NCBI GenBank assembly: GCA_946491675.1
Contig: CAMLYN010000056.1
Span: 1 to 7,034, forward strand
Direction of reading: 5' to 3'
Source of the DNA: an uncultured Mycoplasmatota bacterium
Lineage (GTDB): Bacteria; Bacillota_I; Bacilli_A; RF39; UBA660
DNA: 7,034 nt
How positions within the stretch are numbered: the stretch's first letter is position 1; each line of letters begins with the position of its first letter. Below are positions 1 to 5,953 of this stretch, in pieces. The position numbers and the translations under genes are program-made. The notes beneath the pieces were generated by a model. That model was not told where the DNA came from. It saw nothing but the letters and a program-made list of their open reading frames with translations, and searched no databases.

Positions 1-16
1 CCTTACTTTCATATTA

Positions 17-45
17 ATTTTATCTTAAAATAAGTTATTAGTCAA
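17..45 (-). promoter_or_regulatory. Predicted leftward promoter for a gene beyond the left edge
   Basis: Read on the minus strand, TTGACT (40-45) is followed after exactly 17 bp by TAAAAT (17-22), a good sigma-A-type match. It lies just downstream of the trxB terminator and points off the window, so it probably serves the next leftward gene or RNA. Only about 16 bases remain beyond the -10 box, so the target cannot be identified. The hexamers and spacing are the same as those of the ATPase promoter at 3075-3103, but no palindromic repeat is present here. Confidence 0.45.
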
Positions 46-72
46 TATTTTAATTTAACATAAAATATTATT

Positions 73-99
73 AAAAAAATTGTACTAAATTGTACAATT
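73..99 (-). terminator. Rho-independent terminator after trxB-like gene
   Basis: On the minus strand a perfect 8-bp stem (AATTGTAC / GTACAATT, 92-99 and 78-85) encloses a 6-nt loop and runs into a T tract (positions 79-73 read as T). The stem overlaps the stop codon of the trxB-like gene. The GC content of the stem is low, as expected in this genome. It would end the lgt-trxB transcript. Confidence 0.75.
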
Positions 100-967
100 A
101 ATTATTTATTTCTTTTTTTACATTAATAGCGGCAACAGTAGCTTCACTAACAGCAGTAGTTAATTGATAAACATCTTTTTTAATAATATCACCACAAGCA
201 AAGATATAATCAATATTAGTTTTCATTTTATCATCAACAATAATATAACCATTATCTTTTTTAATATCTTTTAAAAATTCAGTATTAGGTTCATAGCCAA
301 TAGCAATAAACATACCATCTACCATAAATTCACCTTTATTAGTAATAATTTTATTTAAAATATTATTATTGCTATTTAGTGTTTTAATAACACAATCTAA
401 TTCTATTTGAATATTTTTTTTACTTTTAATTCGTTCAGCTAAAGTATCTTCTCCTTTAAATTCTTTACCTCGACCAATAATAATTACTTTTTTACAAATA
501 TCAGATAAATATAAGGCTTCTTCCATCGCAGAATTACTATAACCAACAATAGCAACTATTTTATCTTTATATAGATTAGCATCACACAACGCACAATAAC
601 TAACATTTTTTAAATTATTAGTATTTTCTAGTTTACGAGCTTTACGACCAATCGCTAAAATAACTTTTTTAGTAGTTATAGTTTCTAAATCAGTTATTAC
701 TTGATGATCTTGGATATTTATTACCTTACCATATCTAATTTCAATACCTAAGTTATTAACTTGTTCATATATTTTATAGGCTAAATCAGGGCCACTAATA
801 CTAGTAAAACCTGGATAATTTTCAACTGAACTAATTTTATTTAATAAACCACCAGGGGCATCATTATCTAGAATTAAAACATTTAAGTTGGATCTTTTCA
901 AATAAATAGCAGCAGTCATTCCAGCAATTCCTGCGCCAACAACAACACAATCAAAATCTAATTTCAT
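98..967 (-). CDS. trxB: Thioredoxin reductase-like FAD flavoprotein with degenerate NADPH motifs
   Basis: A 289-residue member of the low-molecular-weight thioredoxin reductase family, cytosolic, expected to pass electrons through FAD and a redox disulfide to thioredoxin. Visible features are the N-terminal FAD dinucleotide fold with GAGIAG (11-16), the redox pair CALC (C125 and C128), and the second FAD-contacting segment ACGD (257-260) followed by QLTTAVSEATVAA. The NADPH part is unusual. The usual GxGxxA reads G142-Y-S-N-S-A147, losing the second glycine, and the usual HRRxxxR reads GRGxxxK (165-171). This loss is the reported hallmark of ferredoxin-dependent flavin thioredoxin reductases from clostridia, so electron-donor use is uncertain. 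The ATG at 967 lies inside the end of lgt, with GGAG at 975-978 seven bases upstream, so translation is probably coupled to lgt. The family assignment is firm; the cofactor preference is inference. Confidence 0.88.
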   Translation of the reverse strand: MKLDFDCVVVGAGIAGMTAAIYLKRSNLNVLILDNDAPGGLLNKISSVENYPGFTSISGPDLAYKIYEQVNNLGIEIRYGKVINIQDHQVITDLETITTKKVILAIGRKARKLENTNNLKNVSYCALCDANLYKDKIVAIVGYSNSAMEEALYLSDICKKVIIIGRGKEFKGEDTLAERIKSKKNIQIELDCVIKTLNSNNNILNKIITNKGEFMVDGMFIAIGYEPNTEFLKDIKKDNGYIIVDDKMKTNIDYIFACGDIIKKDVYQLTTAVSEATVAAINVKKEINN

Positions 968-1766
968 CTAAATTCTCCATATCATTATAACGGTTATTTA
1001 ATTTTGATCCCCGTGATTTAACTAATAAAATAATTAAACCAATTATTACTAAAGCTAAAGAGACAATTTGAGCTACTTTAAAATCAAATAACATTAAACT
1101 ATCAGTTCGCATTCCTTCAATAACATATCTACCTATACCATACCAAACCAAATATAAACCGGTTGTTTCGCCAATTTTACAATAATACCTTCTTCTAAAT
1201 AATAATAGTAAAATAAAGCCTAATAAACACCATAATGACTCATATAAAAAAGTAGGGTGGTAATAGACACCATGAATATTCATACCATCAATAATAAAAC
1301 CTGGAATAAATAAATTTTGTAAAGTTTCTAAAGTTGTAGCTGGCCCATGTGCTTCACCATTGAAAAAATTACCCCAACGGCCAATTGCTTGACCGATAAT
1401 TAAACCTACTACAACAATATCTAACATCCGCCAAGTATTAACTTTATATTTTTTAGTATAAAATATAATAAATATTAAACCAAATAAAATACCGCCATGA
1501 ATGGCTAAGCCACCTTCCCATATTTTAAATATATCAAGTAGATGATGACTATAATATTCCCATTCAAAAACTACATAATAAATTCTTGCTCCTAATATGC
1601 CAAATAACATACATAATAATATTAAATTTATGATATAATCCTCTGGTATTTTAAATCTTTTTGATTCTTTAATTATAAATGAACCGCCAACAAAAATACC
1701 CAATAAAATCATTATTGAATACCAATATATCTTAATAAAACCTAAATCTAATAAAACTGGATTCAT
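951..1766 (-). CDS. lgt: Prolipoprotein diacylglyceryl transferase
   Basis: Lgt transfers the diacylglyceryl group of phosphatidylglycerol to the lipobox cysteine of prolipoproteins, the first step of lipoprotein maturation in the cytoplasmic membrane. The 271-residue protein is full length and has several hydrophobic segments (about 15-33, 44-66, 88-103, 113-128, 173-190, 204-213, 230-250). The family signature GRWGNFFNGEAHG spans 129-141, and GGLAIHGG (85-92) carries the conserved histidine H90. H90, R130, N133, E138 and G141 line up at a constant offset of 13 with E. coli H103, R143, N146, E151 and G154. R220 in EGMRTDS is the likely counterpart of E. coli R239. AAAGGAA at 1774-1780 is a good ribosome binding site for the ATG at 1766. 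The gene ends on TGA inside trxB. It is first in a two-gene operon with the trxB-like gene; lgt-trxB adjacency is common in Bacillota. Confidence 0.97.
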   Translation of the reverse strand: MNPVLLDLGFIKIYWYSIMILLGIFVGGSFIIKESKRFKIPEDYIINLILLCMLFGILGARIYYVVFEWEYYSHHLLDIFKIWEGGLAIHGGILFGLIFIIFYTKKYKVNTWRMLDIVVVGLIIGQAIGRWGNFFNGEAHGPATTLETLQNLFIPGFIIDGMNIHGVYYHPTFLYESLWCLLGFILLLLFRRRYYCKIGETTGLYLVWYGIGRYVIEGMRTDSLMLFDFKVAQIVSLALVIIGLIILLVKSRGSKLNNRYNDMENLDEIRF

Positions 1767-1789
1767 AAATTCATTCCTTTCTATTATTA

Positions 1790-1817
1790 ATTATATCATG
1801 AATAGGTAATTTGTTAA
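1790..1817 (-). promoter_or_regulatory. Promoter of the lgt-trxB operon
   Basis: On the minus strand, TTAACA (1812-1817, one mismatch to TTGACA) is separated by 16 bp from a perfect TATAAT (1790-1795). An extended -10 TG sits one base upstream of it (1797-1798). Transcription would start near 1783, giving a leader of about 17 nt that contains the ribosome binding site. It lies immediately after the ATPase terminator, so lgt-trxB appears insulated from the upstream genes. Confidence 0.75.
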
Positions 1818-1818
1818 C

Positions 1819-1847
1819 AAAAAATTCAAGATTTAATACTTGAATTT
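1819..1847 (-). terminator. Rho-independent terminator of the ATPase gene
   Basis: Perfect 9-bp inverted arms AAATTCAAG (1822-1830) and CTTGAATTT (1839-1847) flank an 8-nt loop. Read on the minus strand, the stem ends in six consecutive T (1824-1819). The first arm begins within the ATPase stop codon. There is no terminator between uvrB and the ATPase gene, so this would also end any read-through from uvrB. Confidence 0.75.
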
Positions 1848-3057
1848 AATGATTATTGATAACTGAAGAAATAGGTATTATATAATTATTATCATCTAAT
1901 TTAGTCAAATTATCATAAAAACAAATGATTCCACCTTGACCAATTTTTTTACCATGATTTTTAATCTTTTTAAAATTTTTAATCATTTCTTTAGTTGGTA
2001 GAGCTGTTTTTTTTATTTCAAAAGGAAATAAAGTATCATTCTTGTAAAATAATAAATCAATTTCATTTTTTTCTTTATCACGATAGTAAGATATGTTAGG
2101 TCTAATACCTTTGGCATTATAGGATTTTATTATTTCACTGATGACAAAGCTTTCTAAAAAATGACCTGAATTAGAGCTCATTTGTAATTCCTTGGCACTA
2201 CTAAATCCTGATAAATAACAAGCTAAACCCGTATCCATAAAAATTATTTTTGGAATATGCGTTAATCTTTTTAAATTGGATGACATAAATGGTTCTAATA
2301 GATAAACCAAACCAGAAGTAGTAAGGATCGATAACCAATTAATAGCTGTTGGTACACTAATACCAGCATCGTTAGCTAAAGTTGTATAATTTAACTGTTC
2401 ACCTGTTTTAGAAGCTACGCTAACAATAAATTTTCTAAATGATGATTCATTTCCTATTTGTGTTAATGATTTAACATCTCTTGAAATATAAGTATCAATG
2501 TATCCTTGAAAATATAAGTCAGTTGACATTTCTTTTTCAGTATACAATCTTGGCATACCACCTTTAAAAATAATTTCAAATATTTTATTAACACTAATTT
2601 TAGAAACTTTATTTAGTTCAATAGGATCAAATAATTTCTTATTTTTTACTTTATTTATTTCTGAATATGTAAAACTATTTAAATTAATTATGCCAACTCT
2701 TCCAGCTAAAGATTCACTAACATTATTCATTAAATGAAACTGTTGTGAACCAGTCAACCAATACATACCATTTTTCTTTTCTTTATCTACATTAATCTTG
2801 ATATAAGAAAATAAACGTGGAGCATATTGAACTTCATCAATTAGTAAAGGAGCAGGGTGTTCTTCTAAAAACAATTTAGGATCTTCTTGAGCCTGAGTTC
2901 TCAATACTTCATCATCCAAAGTAATATATTCCATATTTTGTGGTTTTAAATTTAATAATAAAGTTGTTTTGCCAACTTGACGAGGACCTGTAACTAATAA
3001 AACAGGAAAAGTTTTATTAACCTCTTTAATCATCTGTTCAGCTTCTCTTGAATACAT
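1846..3057 (-). CDS. AAA_14 / DUF4143 family ATPase with PD-(D/E)XK-like C-terminus
   Basis: An ATP-binding protein of the widespread AAA_14 + DUF4143 type, whose cellular role is not established. Residue numbers count from the alternative upstream ATG at 3069; subtract 4 for the preferred start. Motifs in order are Walker A GPRQVGKTT (28-36), Walker B LLIDE (75-79), sensor-like TGS (106-108), AGR (122-124), and a DUF4143 region with YIDTYISRDV (190-199). A helix-turn-helix/winged-helix-like stretch follows (about 226-260). The end is nuclease-fold-like: E306 in GHFLE, D338 in NEIDLL, and E351-x-K353 in FEIKK, the E...D...ExK pattern of PD-(D/E)XK proteins. The ATG at 3057 is preferred because GGTGAT sits 4 nt before it and the predicted transcription start (about 3068) is too close to 3069; that longer reading would give 407 residues. 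The gene is intact, with its own promoter, operator-like repeats and terminator. Function in DNA metabolism or element maintenance is inference. Confidence 0.9.
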   Translation of the reverse strand: MYSREAEQMIKEVNKTFPVLLVTGPRQVGKTTLLLNLKPQNMEYITLDDEVLRTQAQEDPKLFLEEHPAPLLIDEVQYAPRLFSYIKINVDKEKKNGMYWLTGSQQFHLMNNVSESLAGRVGIINLNSFTYSEINKVKNKKLFDPIELNKVSKISVNKIFEIIFKGGMPRLYTEKEMSTDLYFQGYIDTYISRDVKSLTQIGNESSFRKFIVSVASKTGEQLNYTTLANDAGISVPTAINWLSILTTSGLVYLLEPFMSSNLKRLTHIPKIIFMDTGLACYLSGFSSAKELQMSSNSGHFLESFVISEIIKSYNAKGIRPNISYYRDKEKNEIDLLFYKNDTLFPFEIKKTALPTKEMIKNFKKIKNHGKKIGQGGIICFYDNLTKLDDNNYIIPISSVINNH

Positions 3058-3061
3058 ATTA

Positions 3062-3067
3062 ATCACC
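3062..3067 (-). promoter_or_regulatory. Ribosome binding site deciding the ATPase start
   Basis: On the minus strand GGTGAT (3067-3062) lies 4 nt before the ATG at 3057. It overlaps codons 1-3 of the longer reading frame that would start at 3069. No purine-rich site precedes 3069. The same GGTGAT with a 4-nt gap precedes the start of the glycosylase gene at 5364, which supports its use as a ribosome binding site in this genome. Confidence 0.6.
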
Positions 3068-3074
3068 ATTTATA

Positions 3075-3103
3075 ATTTTACGCTATAACTTTACAAAAGT
3101 CAA
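3075..3103 (-). promoter_or_regulatory. ATPase gene promoter overlapped by a repeat copy
   Basis: On the minus strand TTGACT (3098-3103) is separated by 17 bp from TAAAAT (3075-3080). Transcription would begin near 3068, leaving a leader of only about 10 nt. Repeat copy 1 (3088-3102) covers most of the -35 box and ten bases of the spacer. A protein bound to the repeat would therefore compete with RNA polymerase, which is an autoregulation-style arrangement. Confidence 0.65.
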
Positions 3104-3148
3104 TATTAGCACTTTATAAAAGTCAGATATGATACTTTATAAAAGTCA
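3088..3148. repeat. Promoter-proximal triple repeat, 15-bp palindromic elements at 23-bp pitch
   Basis: Three copies of ACTTTAYAAAAGTCA lie at 3088-3102 (Y=C), 3111-3125 (Y=T) and 3134-3148 (Y=T). They differ at that single base and are separated by two 8-bp AT-rich spacers of unrelated sequence. Each copy has perfect 5-bp inverted arms, ACTTT and AAAGT, around a 3-nt centre. The copy nearest the ATPase gene overlaps its promoter. The layout suggests cooperative binding sites for a dimeric DNA-binding protein, about two helical turns apart. Which protein binds them is unknown. Confidence 0.85.
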
Positions 3149-3158
3149 TTTTTTATTT

Positions 3159-3175
3159 AAACATATTTTATGTTT
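3159..3175. repeat. AT-rich inverted repeat between the two repeat clusters
   Basis: Arms AAACATA (3159-3165) and TATGTTT (3169-3175) are perfectly complementary around three T residues. On the minus strand it is followed by an A-rich, not T-rich, tract, so it does not look like a uvrB terminator. It may be a protein-binding palindrome or chance in AT-rich DNA. Confidence 0.35.
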
Positions 3176-3235
3176 TATTAATAGTATATCTATATTATTA
3201 ATTATTATCCCCATATCATAAATTAAATTATCTTT

Positions 3236-3273
3236 ACTTTACAAAAGTCAGTATATCTACTTTAAATTAGTCG
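3236..3273. repeat. Distal repeat pair at 23-bp pitch, overlapping the uvrB stop
   Basis: Copy 4, ACTTTACAAAAGTCA (3236-3250), is identical to copy 1 of the promoter-proximal cluster. Copy 5, ACTTTAAATTAGTCG (3259-3273), begins exactly 23 bp later and is degenerate (11 of 15 bases match copy 4). Copy 5 covers the uvrB stop codon and its last codons, which may explain its divergence. Copy 4 lies 102 bp from copy 3, which is not a multiple of 23, so this is a separate cluster. Confidence 0.7.
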
Positions 3274-5216
3274 GAACTTTTATATTCAAATAAAATATCT
3301 CTTAATTCCATAGCTCTTTCAAAATCTAGATTTTTAGCAGCTTCTTTCATTTCTTTTTCAATTTCAATCATCAATTTTTGTTTATCTTTTTTACTCATTT
3401 TACTTGGTTCTTTTTCTAATTCTTTATTATTTGTAACGACCTCTCTAATTTCCTTAATAATAGTTTTAGGGACAATATTATGCTCTAAATTATATTTTTC
3501 TTGAATTTCACGACGACGAGAAGTTTCTTGAATCGCTTTATTCATTGAATCACTAATCGTATCAGCATACATAATAACTCGACCATTAGCATTTCTAGCA
3601 GCTCGACCAATTGTTTGAATAAGACTTCGTTCACTTCTTAAAAAACCTTGTTTATCAGCATCTAATATAGCAACTAAACTAACTTCAGGAATATCTAATC
3701 CTTCACGTAATAAATTAATCCCTACTAAAACATCATATTTTCCTTTTCGCAATTCACTAATTATTTTTAATCTTTCTAAAGTTTTAACTTCAGTATGAAG
3801 ATAAGCAACTTTAATATCTAGTTTTTTTAAATAATTAGTTAATTCTTCAGCCATTCTAATAGTTAAAGTAGTAATTAAAGTTCGTTCATTTTTATTAATT
3901 TGACTATTTATTTCGTTAATTAAATCATCAATTTGACCTTTAGCTGGTTTAACAGTAATTAAAGGATCTAAAAGGCCTGTTGGTCTAATTATTTGTTCAA
4001 TATATTTATTATTAGTTTTACTTAATTCATAGTCACCTGGTGTGGCTGATACACAAATTATTTGGTTTATTTTTGCTTCAAATTCATCAAATTTTAAAGG
4101 TCTATTATCTAAAGCACTAGGCAATCTAAAACCATACTCAACTAAAACTTCTTTTCTAGCTCGATCACCATTATACATTCCTCTTACTTGTGGTAAAGTA
4201 ACGTGAGATTCATCAACAACCATTAAAAAATCCTTATCAAAAAAATCAATTAAAGTAGTAGGCGTAGCTCCTGGTGGTTTTAAAGCTAAAGGTCTAGAAT
4301 AGTTTTCCACACCACGGCAAAACCCAGTTTCTTCTAGCATTTCTAAATCATAATTAGTTCTTTCTTGTAATCTTTGATATTCCAGTAATTTATTTTCTTT
4401 TTTAAATTTTTCTAATTGTTCTTCTAACTCTTTTCTAATATTTTTAATTGCTATTTTTAATTTATCTTCACTAGTAACAAAATGACTAGCGGGGAATATA
4501 GAAACAGAATTTTTACTATTAATTATTTTCCCAGTTAAAATATCCACTTCTGTTATTTTATCTATTTCATCACCAAAAAACTCAATTCTAATAGCATGAT
4601 TATGTTGTGATATAGGAACAACTTCTAAAATATCGCCTCTAACTCTAAAACAACCTCTTTTTAAATCTAAATTATTACGTTCATATAACATCTCAACCAA
4701 TTTTTCTAAAATTTTATTTCTTTCAACATTATCACCAACTGTCAAAGTTAACATTTTATTACGATATTCTTCTTTTTCACCAATGCCATAAATACAAGAT
4801 ACAGAAGCGACAACAATAACATCTCGTCTATTTAGTAGTGAAGCTGTAGCTGCATGTCTTAATTCATCAATTTCGTCGTTAATAGCAGCATCTTTTTCAA
4901 TATAAGTATCAGTTTTAGCGACATAAGCTTCAGGTTGATAATAATCGTAATAACTAACAAAATATTCTACTCTATTATTAGGAAACAACTCTTTTAATTC
5001 AGCATATAACTGACCTGCTAATGTTTTATTGTGTGCCAAAACTAAAGTTGGTTTATTAACTTTAGCAATAACATTAGCGATTGTGAAGGTTTTTCCGGTA
5101 CCAGTTGCACCTAATAAAACTTGATATTTTTCATTATTATTAATTCCTTCAACCAATTTTTCTATTGCTTGTGGTTGATCCCCACTTGGTTTAAACTTTG
5201 ATACTAAATCAAACAT
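3267..5216 (-). CDS. uvrB: UvrABC system protein B (excision repair helicase)
   Basis: UvrB receives damaged DNA from UvrA, verifies the lesion by strand separation and recruits UvrC for incision in nucleotide excision repair. The 649-residue protein is full length. Visible are Walker A GATGTGKT (36-43), the damage-probing beta-hairpin region starting at [10 protein letters not shown] (89-98), and the UvrA-interaction region. Further along come the DESH box (335-338), helicase motif [10 protein letters not shown] (534-541), and the C-terminal UVR domain (about 613-648, with [11 protein letters not shown]) that contacts UvrC. The ATG at 5216 is preceded by GAGGAGAG (5226-5233), a strong ribosome binding site. 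Unlike many Bacillota, uvrA does not follow; the ATPase gene and its repeat array lie there instead. No LexA-type operator is evident upstream. There is no clear terminator before the ATPase gene. Confidence 0.98.
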   Translation of the reverse strand: MFDLVSKFKPSGDQPQAIEKLVEGINNNEKYQVLLGATGTGKTFTIANVIAKVNKPTLVLAHNKTLAGQLYAELKELFPNNRVEYFVSYYDYYQPEAYVAKTDTYIEKDAAINDEIDELRHAATASLLNRRDVIVVASVSCIYGIGEKEEYRNKMLTLTVGDNVERNKILEKLVEMLYERNNLDLKRGCFRVRGDILEVVPISQHNHAIRIEFFGDEIDKITEVDILTGKIINSKNSVSIFPASHFVTSEDKLKIAIKNIRKELEEQLEKFKKENKLLEYQRLQERTNYDLEMLEETGFCRGVENYSRPLALKPPGATPTTLIDFFDKDFLMVVDESHVTLPQVRGMYNGDRARKEVLVEYGFRLPSALDNRPLKFDEFEAKINQIICVSATPGDYELSKTNNKYIEQIIRPTGLLDPLITVKPAKGQIDDLINEINSQINKNERTLITTLTIRMAEELTNYLKKLDIKVAYLHTEVKTLERLKIISELRKGKYDVLVGINLLREGLDIPEVSLVAILDADKQGFLRSERSLIQTIGRAARNANGRVIMYADTISDSMNKAIQETSRRREIQEKYNLEHNIVPKTIIKEIREVVTNNKELEKEPSKMSKKDKQKLMIEIEKEMKEAAKNLDFERAMELRDILFEYKSSD

Positions 5217-5291
5217 TTTAGAACACTCTCCTCATAGTAATTAAGATTTTTTCAATAATATTTTTCCAAACGAAACATTAAAATCAATATA

Positions 5292-5320
5292 ATAATACAA
5301 TAAAAAAGAATAAAAAACAA
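5292..5320 (-). promoter_or_regulatory. Possible uvrB promoter
   Basis: On the minus strand TTGTTT (5315-5320) is separated by 17 bp from TATTAT (5292-5297), with a leader of about 70 nt to uvrB. The region is so AT-rich that other -10-like hexamers nearby (for example TATATT) are also possible. I searched by eye for GAAC-N4-GTTC (the Bacillus-type LexA box) and did not find one. Confidence 0.4.
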
Positions 5321-5338
5321 TAGCTAACTTTCTTTATG

Positions 5339-5347
5339 TGATATAAT
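5339..5347 (+). promoter_or_regulatory. Extended -10 promoter of the glycosylase gene
   Basis: TGATATAAT is a perfect extended -10 element (TG at 5339-5340, TATAAT at 5342-5347). No convincing -35 box is seen at the usual distance, as is common with extended -10 promoters. The predicted transcription start near 5354 falls at the beginning of the ribosome binding site GGTGAT (5354-5359), giving a leader of only about 10 nt before the ATG at 5364. Confidence 0.65.
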
Positions 5348-5363
5348 TAAAATGGTGATATAA

Positions 5364-5885
5364 ATGCATATAAAACATCCTTTAAAACCTATTTATGATG
5401 AAAATAGTATTGTTTTAATTCTAGGTAGTTTTCCTTCAGTAAAATCACGGGAAAAACAATTTTATTATAGTCATCCTAAAAATCGTTTTTGGAATGTTCT
5501 TGCAAAAGTTTTTAATGAAAATATTAAAGATAGCAATGATGAAAAAGTAAGATTTTTACTAGATAATAAAATTGCTTTATTTGACGTTGTAAAAGAATGT
5601 GATATCAAATGTTCAAGTGATAGTACAATTAAAAATATTATTCCTAATGATATTAAATCAATAATTAATGAAAGTAAAATAAAATATATTTTTACTGTCG
5701 GTAATAAAGCACATCAATTATATCAAAAATATAGTTTCAAAGATACTAATATTAATGATATAAAATTACCATCAACTTCACCGGCTAATTGTAAAAAAGG
5801 AATTGAAGAAATATTATATGATAACTATAAAAAAATAAAACTAGTAATAATAATGAACTTAATCACTAAATATGTTCAACAATAG
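5364..5885 (+). CDS. DNA-deoxyinosine (hypoxanthine) glycosylase-like, UDG superfamily
   Basis: A 173-residue, probably soluble protein of the uracil-DNA glycosylase superfamily, closest by motif to the DNA-deoxyinosine glycosylase (family 6, HDG) group. That group excises hypoxanthine formed by adenine deamination and starts base excision repair. The N-terminus has VLILGSFPSVKSRE (17-30) with the superfamily motif-1 position GSFPS (21-25). HPKNRFWN (37-44) follows, then LFDVV (72-76), a central IFTVGNKAHQLY strand-helix (109-120), and the C-terminal motif LPSTSPAN (135-142). Asn40 in HPKNRFW is likely the family's catalytic asparagine, from my recollection of work on an archaeal HDG. The gene is divergent from uvrB across 147 bp. 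The start at 5364 has GGTGAT 4 nt upstream. The tail after about residue 157 is lysine- and isoleucine-rich and not recognisable. Family confidence is high; substrate choice (hypoxanthine versus uracil or others) is less certain. Confidence 0.85.
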   Translation: MHIKHPLKPIYDENSIVLILGSFPSVKSREKQFYYSHPKNRFWNVLAKVFNENIKDSNDEKVRFLLDNKIALFDVVKECDIKCSSDSTIKNIIPNDIKSIINESKIKYIFTVGNKAHQLYQKYSFKDTNINDIKLPSTSPANCKKGIEEILYDNYKKIKLVIIMNLITKYVQQ

Positions 5886-5891
5886 GTTTTA

Positions 5892-5921
5892 TTTACATAA
5901 ATATTAAAAATATGGTATATT
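5892..5921 (+). promoter_or_regulatory. Promoter of the NdvB-like gene
   Basis: TTTACA (5892-5897, one mismatch to TTGACA) is separated by 18 bp from TATATT (5916-5921). The extended -10 dinucleotide TG lies at 5913-5914. It begins only seven bases after the glycosylase stop codon, and no terminator separates the two genes, so the downstream gene could be read both from here and by read-through. The start would lie near 5928, a leader of about 26 nt. Confidence 0.6.
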
Positions 5922-5953
5922 AATAAATAGAAAATTAGGAAGTAGGGATAAAA

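Noticed and set aside
951..953. Mycoplasma code (TGA = Trp) in this genome
   Set aside because: The TGA ends lgt at the normal family length, all tryptophans checked use TGG, and no gene needs TGA read-through.
1073..1085. Sixth copy of the 15-bp repeat (ACTTTAAAATCAA) inside lgt
   Set aside because: It matches only the left arm, lacks the AAAGTCA half, and lies in conserved lgt coding sequence.
3058..3069. Upstream ATG at 3069 as the ATPase start
   Set aside because: It has no ribosome binding site, coincides with the predicted transcription start, and the GGTGAT site lies inside its first codons, positioned for the ATG at 3057.
3159..3175. Inverted repeat as the uvrB terminator
   Set aside because: On the uvrB strand the stem is followed by an A-rich tract rather than T residues, and it lies about 90 bp past the stop codon.
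3199..3225. Imperfect symmetry around CCCCATAT in the uvrB-ATPase gap
   Set aside because: Only the outer five bases of each arm pair cleanly; the rest is expected by chance in such AT-rich DNA.
3088..3273. Repeat array as a CRISPR
   Set aside because: Repeats are 15 bp with 8-bp spacers and a 102-bp gap, far below CRISPR dimensions, and there are no cas genes.
5217..5363. LexA/SOS box upstream of uvrB
   Set aside because: No GAAC-N4-GTTC palindrome was found; the CGAAACA near 5270 is a single half-site with no partner.
5352..5363. ATG at 5352 as a start or leader peptide
   Set aside because: It reads ATG GTG ATA TAA, a stop after three codons, and overlaps the ribosome binding site of the glycosylase gene.
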